Assembly: GCA_031283505.1 (NCBI GenBank) | Contig: JAITBO010000044.1 | Span: 1 to 5,636 of the forward strand | DNA length: 5,636 nt | Reading direction: 5' to 3' | Source: Treponema sp. | GTDB taxonomy: Bacteria > Spirochaetota > Spirochaetia > Treponematales > Breznakiellaceae | In this document: piece by piece, positions 1 through 5,636 of the stretch | Layout: each line of letters begins with the position of its first letter | Numbering within the stretch: the first letter of the stretch is position 1 | Program-made: the position numbers and the translations under genes | Notes under the pieces: model-generated | Told to the model about the DNA's origin: nothing | What the model saw: only the letters and a program-made list of their open reading frames with translations | Databases searched by the model: none

Positions 1-1143
1 AAATTCATAATTCCCTTCGGCGTTGACACGGAATATATCGTGGGTCCGGTAGAGCAGCCGGTGATGGGGATCATCCGAAAATGGATTGGGGAGAAAGGCC
101 TCCCTGCTAAGTTCCTCCTGATTAAGATACCCCAGGGCAACCTGCTCGCCGGAAACATAAAGTTCCCCCGTTTCTCCTTCTTTTACCCTATTGTCCTCTT
201 CATCCAGCAGGTATACTGCGGTTTTCGGCCACGGTAAGCCCAGGGGGATGTTGTCGTAGAGTTTATCAATACGGTAGGTAAATATCGGCCCCGCGGTCTC
301 AGAGGATCCATAACTTACATACAGGGCGGGCCGTTCCGACCAGATATTGGTTATCTTCTCAGAACCCAATGAGATGGTTCGCAGCTGCTCTCCCGTGAGT
401 TTCAGGAAGGGAGGAACCATGAGGAAGGGCAAAAAACAAATGGAAATACCTTGTTCCAGGGCATAGGCGGCTAGTTGGGGCAGATCCTGCCTAATGGCAT
501 CGGCGGCAATATGTACCGTAGCGCCCAAAGCCAAGACGCTCAATTCCTGAGAGATGAGGAGGACAAACGAAAAGGACACGAGGGATAGATATACATCGTC
601 TTCCCTATAATACTGAAAAGCCCCTTTGACGTTTTGGGCTATAGCGCGGTGAGGAAGCAATACCCCCTTGGCCCGCCCCGAAGAACCGGAAGTAAAGACC
701 ACCAGGGCCAGTTGTTCCGGTGAAAGAGAAGCCCGGGTAAAGTTTGCCGGGGCGGAACGTCCGAAAGGGTTCAGAGCGCTTATCCAATTCCGGTCTATCA
801 CCACGCCCTTGCTGGTTTTATCCGCTCCATAGGCCGCGCACTGTTCGCACATATCGTTAATCCTGTCCGCCGGATAGGTAACATCAATAAAACTCGCCGC
901 CCCTCCCGCCTTCCAGACACCCCAAAGGGCCGCAATGGATTCGGGGCTACGGGGAAGAAGGATAGGTACAATTTGATTGGCCATATCAGACAAAGACTGA
1001 AGAGCTTCTCCGATTACGTCACTGGCGGCGGCTAATTCGCCGAAAGTAACCCGGCGATTTTCATGCACTACGGCAGTTTTCCCGAAAACCCGGGGCATGA
1101 CGGTTTCTAGTAAATCCAAATAAGAAGACCACGGCTCATTCAT
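1..1143 (-). CDS. NRPS-type adenylation (amino-acid/acyl-AMP ligase) domain protein, C-terminus cut by window edge
   Basis: The reverse strand reads open from an ATG at 1143 to the window edge, giving 381 residues with no stop. An AGGAG ribosome site at 1151-1155 lies 7 bases upstream of this ATG. The protein is an ANL-superfamily adenylate-forming enzyme, which activates a carboxylic acid with ATP to an acyl-AMP and usually passes it to a thiol carrier. Motifs run in the usual order: A1-like VTFGEL (32-37), A2-like KAGGAASFIDVTYP (78-91), the ATP loop TSGSSGRAKG (151-160), the A5-like YGSSE (278-282), A6 GELYVSGEQVALGYL (326-340) and A7 YRTHD (365-369, usually YRTGD). The style of A2, A6 and A7 favours an NRPS adenylation domain over an acyl-CoA synthetase. 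Where NRPS domains carry the Asp that holds the alpha-amino group (A4), this protein has FVLLIS (193-198) with no Asp. The substrate may therefore not be an ordinary alpha-amino acid. The catalytic A10 lysine and any carrier or condensation domains would lie off the window, so a stand-alone enzyme and an NRPS first module cannot be told apart. Confidence 0.9.
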   Translation of the reverse strand, partial: MNEPWSSYLDLLETVMPRVFGKTAVVHENRRVTFGELAAASDVIGEALQSLSDMANQIVPILLPRSPESIAALWGVWKAGGAASFIDVTYPADRINDMCEQCAAYGADKTSKGVVIDRNWISALNPFGRSAPANFTRASLSPEQLALVVFTSGSSGRAKGVLLPHRAIAQNVKGAFQYYREDDVYLSLVSFSFVLLISQELSVLALGATVHIAADAIRQDLPQLAAYALEQGISICFLPFLMVPPFLKLTGEQLRTISLGSEKITNIWSERPALYVSYGSSETAGPIFTYRIDKLYDNIPLGLPWPKTAVYLLDEEDNRVKEGETGELYVSGEQVALGYLNQEELSREAFLPNPFSDDPHHRLLYRTHDIFRVNAEGNYEF

Positions 1144-1150
1144 AATAACT

Positions 1151-1155
1151 CTCCT
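1151..1155 (-). promoter_or_regulatory. Ribosome binding site of the adenylation gene
   Basis: On the minus strand AGGAG lies 7 bases before the ATG at 1143. This fixes the start of the leftward gene, and the reading frame has no better start upstream. Confidence 0.7.
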
Positions 1156-1190
1156 AAAAAGCATTGGTTTGAAAAAAACTTTTCTGCCGA

Positions 1191-1196
1191 ATCATA
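1191..1196 (-). promoter_or_regulatory. Possible -10 element for the leftward adenylation gene
   Basis: Read on the minus strand, TATGAT matches the sigma-70 -10 consensus at five of six positions and lies about 47 bases upstream of the start codon. No convincing -35 box stands 16-18 bases further upstream, so this would be a weak or activator-dependent promoter, or a chance match. Confidence 0.25.
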
Positions 1197-1309
1197 CTCC
1201 CATGGATGCCTCCGGTTTTTTGAGGCCCCGGCAACGGTGGACTCTAATAAATCACAAACCGACATAAGGCTTTAAAAAGGATACCATAACCAAGGGAGGG
1301 GGGATTCAT

Positions 1310-1339
1310 CCACTTATGCAGTTTCACCGACCACTTATG
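1310..1339 (+). promoter_or_regulatory. Paired direct repeat, candidate LytTR-family regulator binding site
   Basis: CCACTTATG occurs twice, at 1310-1318 and 1331-1339, separated by 12 bases, so the period is 21 bp (two helical turns). The identity continues for CA after each copy, making an 11-bp exact repeat. LytTR/AgrA-type regulators are known to bind two 9-bp direct repeats of the ACAGTTAAG kind separated by about 12-13 bp. Each copy here matches that 9-mer at six of nine positions. The pair lies about 50 bases upstream of the -10 box of the DUF697-ABC operon, and a LytTR regulator is encoded in the same window. The repeat is seen directly; the binding role is inferred. Confidence 0.5.
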
Positions 1340-1345
1340 CAAAAA

Positions 1346-1357
1346 AGCTTTAAAGCT
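1346..1357. repeat. 12-bp perfect palindrome between the direct repeats and the promoter
   Basis: AGCTTTAAAGCT is its own reverse complement. It lies just upstream of the -35 region of the rightward promoter. It could be an operator for a dimeric regulator, but AT-rich 12-bp palindromes also arise by chance, and no known regulator consensus was recognised. Confidence 0.25.
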
Positions 1358-1369
1358 GCATATAAATCC

Positions 1370-1397
1370 TTGCGTAAACCCAATCCCGGAGTATAAT
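1370..1397 (+). promoter_or_regulatory. Sigma-70-type promoter of the DUF697-ABC transporter operon
   Basis: A perfect TATAAT -10 box lies at 1392-1397. Sixteen bases upstream is TTGCGT (1370-1375), which keeps only the TTG of the -35 consensus. Transcription would begin near 1403-1405, giving a leader of about 20 bases that contains the AGGAGG ribosome site. A strong -10 with a poor -35 fits a promoter helped by an upstream activator, consistent with the repeat pair at 1310-1339. Confidence 0.6.
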
Positions 1398-1414
1398 AGT
1401 CAAGGTGTATTTTC

Positions 1415-1420
1415 AGGAGG
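1415..1420 (+). promoter_or_regulatory. Ribosome binding site that decides the DUF697 gene start
   Basis: AGGAGG stands 5 bases before the ATG at 1426. The upstream in-frame GTG at 1405 would sit at or next to the predicted transcription start with no room for a ribosome site, so the ATG at 1426 is preferred. Confidence 0.8.
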
Positions 1421-1425
1421 AACTT

Positions 1426-2088
1426 ATGAGTAAAAGAAAAGAAACGGTCTCTTCCGGTTTTGAAGACCATGATACCCTATCCAATACCGGCATTGACGCA
1501 TCTCTCTCAGGCGGGGAGGACGATGTTTCGGCTGCAAAAGTACCGGATAAGGGTAAGGCTTCCGCACCTGCCTTTGTATCTGTTCAGGATACAAAACAGG
1601 AAATTCGGTCCTTCGACTGCATCACCCGCGCCAGAACCGAAGAAATTATTAAAAACCGGTCATTGCTGGCTGCCGGTTTGGGTATCGTTCCGATCCCGAT
1701 ATTCAACTTCGCCTCCGTTACGGTGATCCAGATTGCCCTGGTACAGTCTATAACCCGGCTCTACAACATCGAGGTGAAAAAATCCTGGATAAAAAACATC
1801 ATCGCCTCCGTGTTGGGCGGGCTTGCCACCACCGGGATTTCGGGAGCGGTGGCGAGGGGCCTGGGTACCGCTCCCCTGGTGGGAACTTCCCTGGCGGTTT
1901 TGTCCACCCCGGTGCTGAACGGCCTGACAACCTACGCCGTCGGCTATATGTTTGTCCGGTATTTTGAATCGTCCGACGGTTTTCTAAAGACCAACACCAA
2001 AGCGATGGGCGATTGGTTTACAGAAGGCTTCAATGATGGCCGGGAAAAACTGGGCGGTGTTATAGCCGGGAAAGTCCGGGCGACATAA
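1426..2088 (+). CDS. DUF697-family membrane protein of unknown function
   Basis: The protein has 220 residues from the ATG at 1426, chosen for its strong AGGAGG. Residues 1-60 are hydrophilic, rich in Ser, Asp, Glu and Lys, and look disordered. From about 66 the protein resembles the DUF697 domain. A basic and acidic helix (TRARTEEIIKNRS, 67-79) leads into a hydrophobic stretch with the hallmark IVPIPIFNF (87-95) and then IQIALVQSITRLYNIE (101-116). Two further hydrophobic segments (about 124-145 and 150-178) are rich in Gly and Ala. A polar, partly charged tail follows (about 180-220). DUF697 domains occur in small inner-membrane proteins and after GTPase domains; their biochemical role is not established, and no GTPase domain is present here. 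This is the first gene of an operon: the permease starts 3 bases after its stop codon, so the two are probably translated together. Whether it serves the transporter is unknown. The family call is by motif recognition only. Confidence 0.8.
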   Translation: MSKRKETVSSGFEDHDTLSNTGIDASLSGGEDDVSAAKVPDKGKASAPAFVSVQDTKQEIRSFDCITRARTEEIIKNRSLLAAGLGIVPIPIFNFASVTVIQIALVQSITRLYNIEVKKSWIKNIIASVLGGLATTGISGAVARGLGTAPLVGTSLAVLSTPVLNGLTTYAVGYMFVRYFESSDGFLKTNTKAMGDWFTEGFNDGREKLGGVIAGKVRAT

Positions 2089-2091
2089 CCC

Positions 2092-2745
2092 ATGTTACAA
2101 ATTCTGTACGAAAACCTCATTGCCGATGGCGCGTATAGATACTTCCTGTCCGGCTTGGGGGTAACGCTGTGTATTATAATAACAGGACTAGGTATCGGGA
2201 CTATAGCCGGCGCGATCCTCTGCGCCATGTCCCACAGCCGTTTCCCTCTGCTCCGCTTCTTTGCCCGGGTTTATTTTTTGTTAATGAGCGGAACACCGGT
2301 CCTTCTGCTGTTAACCCTGTTCTACTATGTGGTACTGGTGCCCTTCGGCATAGATGCTCTGGGTACATCCATGATTGTCTTTGGCTTGCGTAGCGGGGCC
2401 CTTATCGGCGAGATCATGAGGAACGCCCTGAACAGTGTGGACCGCGGCCAGATTCAGGCGGCCCGTACCCTGGGTTTCAGCGGTACCGGCGCGTTTCTCT
2501 ATGTTACCCTTCCCCAGGCGATCCGCTTCGGCAAACCCCTGTACCGGTACAGCGCCGTCACCCTTGTCCAGGATACCAGCGTAGTGGGGTACATTACCGT
2601 CAGCGACCTGACCCGGATAGTTAGTAATATGGGAAGCCGTACGGGAAATCCCTTCCTGGCCATTGTGGCGGGAATCATACTCTATCTCCTACTCTCATGG
2701 ATAGTCAGTCTTTGTTTTAGCACCAAACCCCGCCGCAGGGGATGA
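2092..2745 (+). CDS. Polar amino-acid type ABC transporter permease (HisM/GlnP family)
   Basis: This is a 217-residue inner-membrane permease, a usual length for the family that imports polar amino acids such as Gln, Glu, His, Arg or cystine. Hydrophobic segments lie near 20-44, 55-83, 90-106 and 187-209. GTPVLLLLTLFYY (67-79) matches the RGTP..V..F family motif. The EAA loop that docks on the ATPase is clear at about 107-149, with EIMRNALNSVDRGQIQAART (107-126) and then LPQAIRFGKP (140-149). The downstream DTSVVGYITVSDLTR (161-175) is also typical. The start codon lies 3 bases after the DUF697 stop with no good ribosome site of its own, which suggests translational coupling. The ATPase partner is next. 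No periplasmic or lipoprotein substrate-binding gene is in the window, so the substrate cannot be assigned beyond the family level. Confidence 0.93.
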   Translation: MLQILYENLIADGAYRYFLSGLGVTLCIIITGLGIGTIAGAILCAMSHSRFPLLRFFARVYFLLMSGTPVLLLLTLFYYVVLVPFGIDALGTSMIVFGLRSGALIGEIMRNALNSVDRGQIQAARTLGFSGTGAFLYVTLPQAIRFGKPLYRYSAVTLVQDTSVVGYITVSDLTRIVSNMGSRTGNPFLAIVAGIILYLLLSWIVSLCFSTKPRRRG

Positions 2746-2760
2746 ATCCTTGGGGACAAA

Positions 2761-2765
2761 GGGGG
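2761..2765 (+). promoter_or_regulatory. Ribosome binding site of the ABC ATPase gene
   Basis: A purine run AAAGGGGG, with its G-rich core at 2761-2765, lies 10 bases before the ATG at 2776. It is the only plausible ribosome site in the 30-base gap after the permease stop codon. Confidence 0.5.
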
Positions 2766-2775
2766 CATAAAAAAT

Positions 2776-3870
2776 ATGATAAAAGTAGAGAGTCTGTATA
2801 AATCTTTTGGCGGCGTACCGGTATTGGAGAATGTGAACGCCGATGTTAAAAAAGGAGAATGCGTCTCCATTATCGGTCCTTCCGGCGCGGGCAAAAGTGT
2901 TTTTCTCTCCTGCCTTAATGCCCTCATCGTCCCCGATTCGGGGCGGGTGTTCATCGACGGCCTTGATGTTTTTGATAAAAACACCAATATAAACACGCTG
3001 CATGAACGGGTCGGCATGGTATATCAAAATTTCAACCTCTTTTCCCATTTGACGGTCCTTGAAAACATAATCCTCGCGCCTCTAAAAATAAAAAAGACGC
3101 CCAGGGCAGCGGCAACCGGCAAGGCCCGGGAACTGCTCAATATGGTGAGCCTTACGGCAAAGGAAAACGCCTATCCCCAGGAACTTTCGGGCGGCCAGAA
3201 GCAGCGTATCGCCATCGCCCGGGCCATGGCGATGGACCCGCAGCTGGTTCTGTTCGATGAGCCTACTAGCGCCCTTGATCCGGTGATGACCGGCGAAGTT
3301 CTGGCGGTTATCCGCGCCCTGGCAAAAAAAGGCCTGACCATAATCATCGTTACCCACGAGATGGAATTCGCAAAGGAGGTATCGGACCGGGTGTTTTACA
3401 TGGACGGCCGTGGTATTTACGAGACCGGTACGCCGGGGGAAATTTTTGAACAGCCCCAGGGGGAACGTACAAAAGCCTTTATCTCCCGGCTTAAAACCCT
3501 TGAATTGAGGGTAGAATCTTCGGAATTCGACCTGTTGGGGCAGATGTCCCGGATAGAGCAGTTCTGCATAAAATACGATATCGGCCGCCTTATGGTGAAC
3601 AAAGTACAGATGGTATTCGAGGAAATATCGATGTATCTCCTGAAAAACCATTTTGGGGAAAAAGAAAAACCGGATATACTCGTGAATGTAGATTATACCG
3701 AAAAGGAAAAAAATATCGTCATTGATATTTCCTACGGCGGCAGACAGGAAGATCCTTTTGCGGGTACGGATGAAGACGAGGGCCTTGGGCTGCTTATGGT
3801 GCGGCGTATATCCAAATCGGCGCTTTATTCCGCCAGGAGCGCCAAAAACACCCTGACCATTACCCTGTAA
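2776..3870 (+). CDS. GlnQ/HisP-type ABC transporter ATPase fused to a C-terminal RsbW-like HATPase domain
   Basis: The protein has 364 residues, about 115 more than the usual ~245 of a polar amino-acid ABC ATPase. Residues 1-240 form a complete nucleotide-binding domain: Walker A GPSGAGKS (34-41), Q-loop VYQNFNLF (82-89), signature LSGGQ (137-141), Walker B LVLFDEP (157-163) with catalytic Glu162, the D-loop SALD, and switch His194 (VTHEME). It should hydrolyse ATP to power the permease encoded 30 bases upstream. Residues about 250-364 resemble an anti-sigma-kinase HATPase (RsbW/SpoIIAB type). They contain an N-box-like helix [13 protein letters not shown] (281-293), a strand IVIDISYGG (314-322), DPF (326-328), the G2-like [11 protein letters not shown] (335-345) and an ending NTLTITL like that family. 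The N-box Asn is replaced (Tyr287) and the usual DxG Asp appears as Ser319, so this domain may not bind ATP and may act as a docking or regulatory module. It does not look like the MetN NIL domain. The ABC call is near certain; the tail assignment is likely. Confidence 0.92.
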   Translation: MIKVESLYKSFGGVPVLENVNADVKKGECVSIIGPSGAGKSVFLSCLNALIVPDSGRVFIDGLDVFDKNTNINTLHERVGMVYQNFNLFSHLTVLENIILAPLKIKKTPRAAATGKARELLNMVSLTAKENAYPQELSGGQKQRIAIARAMAMDPQLVLFDEPTSALDPVMTGEVLAVIRALAKKGLTIIIVTHEMEFAKEVSDRVFYMDGRGIYETGTPGEIFEQPQGERTKAFISRLKTLELRVESSEFDLLGQMSRIEQFCIKYDIGRLMVNKVQMVFEEISMYLLKNHFGEKEKPDILVNVDYTEKEKNIVIDISYGGRQEDPFAGTDEDEGLGLLMVRRISKSALYSARSAKNTLTITL

Positions 3871-3871
3871 C

Positions 3872-3898
3872 CCGCCTTACAAATTGAGCAACAGGCGG
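3872..3898. terminator. Weak stem-loop between convergent genes
   Basis: CCGCCT (3872-3877) pairs with AGGCGG (3893-3898) around a 15-base loop. It spans the 6-base gap between the ATPase stop codon and the kinase stop codon. On the plus strand a T run follows only after about 11 bases (3910-3915), and on the minus strand no T run follows. It may slow or end transcription from either side, but it is not a textbook terminator. Confidence 0.3.
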
Positions 3899-5193
3899 AT
3901 GGTGTATTCGTTTTTTGTCCATTCGGGAAGATAGTCTCCGCTGTGGCGTTTACAGACAGCCGCAACGCTCCGGAGCCCGTATCCGCCGCCCGTTCCTTTC
4001 CGGCTCCGGGGAATATTAAAAGGGGAAACCTGCCCTTCGCCGGCTATGATCCTGCCGTCAAAGGTATTTTTTTCCTCAATGAGGAGCTTTCCCGAAACCA
4101 GACGGATGTCAAGATTTACCCGCCGCCGCGCCGCCGGGACCCTCATGGTCCCCTCGAAAGCATTCTCCAAAAGGTTTCCCAGGACTATACAAATTTCATA
4201 GTTATCAAGGGGAGTGCTTTTATCAACCTGGGGAATCTCCGCCGGCAAAACAGCCCGGACCGTAAAGGAGACGCCGTTTTTTTCAAAACGTTCCGCGTAA
4301 TTGGCAAGCAGGGCGCTGATAACAAGATTTTCACAATAGACAACCGGCTCCGTTTGGCTATAATAGGAGCGGGCGTCCGCGAGAAAATCCCGGATGTGCC
4401 GGGCTTTGCTTATTTTTGCCAGCTCATCTATCACGCCTATTTGATACTTGTAGTCATGGCGGAGAATGCGGATTTCCCGCAAAATACGGTCCAGACGTTT
4501 GTAATAATCGGCCCCCGAGGCGATTATATCTTTGGCAAAGCGGAGTTCATAACGCTCCCCGGCCGATTTTTCCGCGGCGAAAAGAGCGGTAAAAATAACA
4601 AAAAGATTACCCAGGGCTATTAAAATATTGACGAGCCCCGTGGCCGGGGAGTTTCCCGGTTGAAAGGCGGCCTCCGCGGTCCGCAGGCCGAGGTACGAAA
4701 AGAAAGCGCCCAGAGCATACAGAAACCAGCGGAGTTTATCCGTAACGGCAAATAAATTACCCAGAGGCCCGCGGCCAAAACGGAGGAACAGGAAAAAGTA
4801 CAGAACCAAGAGGCCCCAGGCCGCAAGATACCGGCAGCGGTCATAGCCCGGCCCGGCGGCAAAAAAAAGACGGGGTACAAAACCGGAGACAATACCGCAC
4901 AATGCCGCCAATGACATGAGGATAAAAAAAATAAAAGTCTTTTGAAAAAATTTCCCCCTGAAAACAACAACAATCAGGGGCAGAAGGAGGATCTCTTTAA
5001 GTATCTGTTCCGCCGACGCAGCATGGGTAAAGGGCGGGACAAATTCAAAGGCCAGTTCTATCAGCACGGGAGATGCCAGAAATACCGCGGCACAGAGAAA
5101 GCGGGGAATCCCCCGCTCCAGCACAAAGGAAACCACAAAGGCGTTGACGCAGAGCAGAGCGGTATCATAAACCGTTTGAAACAGATGTATCAT
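3877..5193 (-). CDS. Multi-pass membrane GHKL sensor histidine kinase (AgrC/LytS-like), partner of the LytTR regulator
   Basis: This is a 438-residue sensor kinase. The N-terminal half (1-206) is very hydrophobic, with about six or seven membrane segments (roughly 7-25, 33-52, 66-80, 84-107, 120-138, 155-172 and 186-206) and little extracellular sequence. Such a sensor usually detects a ligand in or at the membrane. A helical linker (about 207-240) leads to the phosphoacceptor box RILRHDYKYQIG (242-253, His246). The GHKL ATPase follows, with N-box LGNLLENAFEG (338-348), the strand LLIEEKNTFDG (370-380, the Asn-containing form seen in AgrC-type kinases in place of a classic DxG) and G-box GTGGGYGLRSV (400-410). 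The ATG at 5193 overlaps the regulator's stop codon (ATGA), and GGGAG (5200-5204) lies 6 bases upstream, so the pair is translationally coupled. AgrC relatives sense peptides, but the ligand here cannot be read from the sequence. Confidence 0.93.
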   Translation of the reverse strand: MIHLFQTVYDTALLCVNAFVVSFVLERGIPRFLCAAVFLASPVLIELAFEFVPPFTHAASAEQILKEILLLPLIVVVFRGKFFQKTFIFFILMSLAALCGIVSGFVPRLFFAAGPGYDRCRYLAAWGLLVLYFFLFLRFGRGPLGNLFAVTDKLRWFLYALGAFFSYLGLRTAEAAFQPGNSPATGLVNILIALGNLFVIFTALFAAEKSAGERYELRFAKDIIASGADYYKRLDRILREIRILRHDYKYQIGVIDELAKISKARHIRDFLADARSYYSQTEPVVYCENLVISALLANYAERFEKNGVSFTVRAVLPAEIPQVDKSTPLDNYEICIVLGNLLENAFEGTMRVPAARRRVNLDIRLVSGKLLIEEKNTFDGRIIAGEGQVSPFNIPRSRKGTGGGYGLRSVAAVCKRHSGDYLPEWTKNEYTIRLLLNL

Positions 5194-5636
5194 CCGGAAC
5201 TCCCGAACCGGTTGATTGAGCGGGTTATATACCGGGATTTAAAATCATTGCAGCGCCGGGATATGGGTATGGTCTGCCCTGTTTTTAATACCGCCGTGTT
5301 ATCCCTGATAGTTTCCACAAAATCCATGTTTACGATGATTGACCCGTGGCAATGGGCAAAACGCCCATCCGCCAGCAGGACAGGGGAAAATTCTTTTAAC
5401 GGCTTGTTTATCGAAACCGTCTCGTCGTTTGCCAGGTGGATAAAAAGAGTATGTCCCAGGATCTCCACGAAAATAATATCCCAAAACAGGATGTTTCTGT
5501 GGAACTGCTTTGTCGTAACCAGGACAAACGCCGTATCCTTTTCATAAGACTCTTCTCTGGCCTCATCTAACTTTCGCAGCACGCTGAAAAGCCGCTCTTT
5601 TTCTACAGGTTTAAGGAGATAAGAAAAGGCCCTTAC
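5190..5636 (-). CDS. LytTR-family response regulator, N-terminus cut by window edge
   Basis: The minus-strand frame is open from the window edge to the TGA at 5192-5190, giving the last 148 residues. The first visible residues, RAFSYLLKPVEKERL, are the end of a receiver domain. They carry the conserved Lys-Pro after the last strand, so the true start is off the window and the GTG at 5582 is internal. The phosphoacceptor Asp is not visible. After a charged linker (about 20-37) comes a LytTR DNA-binding domain: the FWDIIFVEI strand, the region FAHCHGSIIVNMDFVETI (which in this family is FxRxHRSxxVNxxxI), and TGQTIPISRR near the end. LytTR regulators bind paired 9-bp direct repeats and usually control peptide signalling, bacteriocins, virulence or cell-surface genes. 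It is co-transcribed with the kinase, to which it is joined by a 4-base overlap. A repeat pair of the right spacing lies at 1310-1339 in the same window. Confidence 0.93.
   Translation of the reverse strand, partial: VRAFSYLLKPVEKERLFSVLRKLDEAREESYEKDTAFVLVTTKQFHRNILFWDIIFVEILGHTLFIHLANDETVSINKPLKEFSPVLLADGRFAHCHGSIIVNMDFVETIRDNTAVLKTGQTIPISRRCNDFKSRYITRSINRFGSSG

Noticed and set aside
605..787. 60-residue minus-strand frame within the adenylation gene
   Set aside because: It is an alternative frame of the same strand over the TSGSSG motif region. The long edge-to-start frame explains the DNA.
1208..1226. GCCTC/GAGGC hairpin with a T-rich loop in the intergenic region
   Set aside because: It has only a five-pair stem with the Ts in the loop instead of after the stem, so it is not a terminator. 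It also lies upstream of both divergent genes.
1202..1267. 21-codon plus-strand frame in the divergent intergenic region, a possible peptide gene
   Set aside because: It has no ribosome site, no leader-like sequence and no promoter placed for it.
1405..1425. GTG at 1405 as the start of the DUF697 gene
   Set aside because: It falls at the predicted transcription start with no ribosome site, whereas the ATG at 1426 has AGGAGG at ideal spacing.
3082..3651. 189-residue minus-strand open frame inside the ABC ATPase gene
   Set aside because: It mirrors the ATPase coding frame, whose Walker A, signature and Walker B motifs are intact. The antisense protein is composition-driven.
3943..4623. 226-residue plus-strand open frame opposite the sensor kinase gene
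   Set aside because: It lies wholly antisense to a kinase with clear H, N and G boxes. Its translation shows no family motif and it has no ribosome site, so it is a shadow frame.
4942..5547. 201-residue plus-strand open frame opposite the kinase and regulator genes
   Set aside because: It is antisense to both two-component genes, crosses their overlap, and encodes no recognisable domain.

Overview
The window looks like a bacterial chromosome of roughly even G+C. It is packed with genes and has short intergenic gaps. Nothing in it fixes the taxon. The gene types and base composition would suit a mid-GC Treponema-like spirochaete or a Firmicute, and this is a low-confidence inference. No RNA gene, CRISPR array, insertion sequence or phage gene was seen.

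Layout. Positions 1-1143 (minus strand) hold the N-terminal 381 residues of an adenylate-forming enzyme of the NRPS adenylation-domain type; the rest lies beyond the left edge. A 282-bp divergent control region (1144-1425) follows. It contains a good promoter for the rightward genes and two exact 9-bp direct repeats spaced like a LytTR-family regulator site. The rightward operon then has three genes: a DUF697-type membrane protein (1426-2088), a polar amino-acid type ABC permease (2092-2745), and an ABC ATPase (2776-3870) carrying an extra C-terminal domain that resembles an RsbW/SpoIIAB-type HATPase. Six bases later, on the minus strand, lies the convergent end of a two-component pair. The pair is a multi-pass membrane GHKL (AgrC/LytS-like) sensor kinase (3877-5193) and a LytTR-type response regulator (5190 to the right edge), which overlap by 4 bp. 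The regulator is transcribed first, and its N-terminus is off the window.

How it may work. The kinase would sense a signal at the membrane and phosphorylate the LytTR regulator. The repeat pair upstream of the transporter operon has the 9-12-9 geometry expected for that class of regulator, so the plainest hypothesis is that the two-component pair controls the DUF697-permease-ATPase operon, and perhaps the divergent adenylation gene too. The transporter has no substrate-binding protein gene in view. Its ATPase has a degenerate HATPase-like tail, which may be a docking or regulatory domain. These two oddities and the repeat pair are the most interesting points here.
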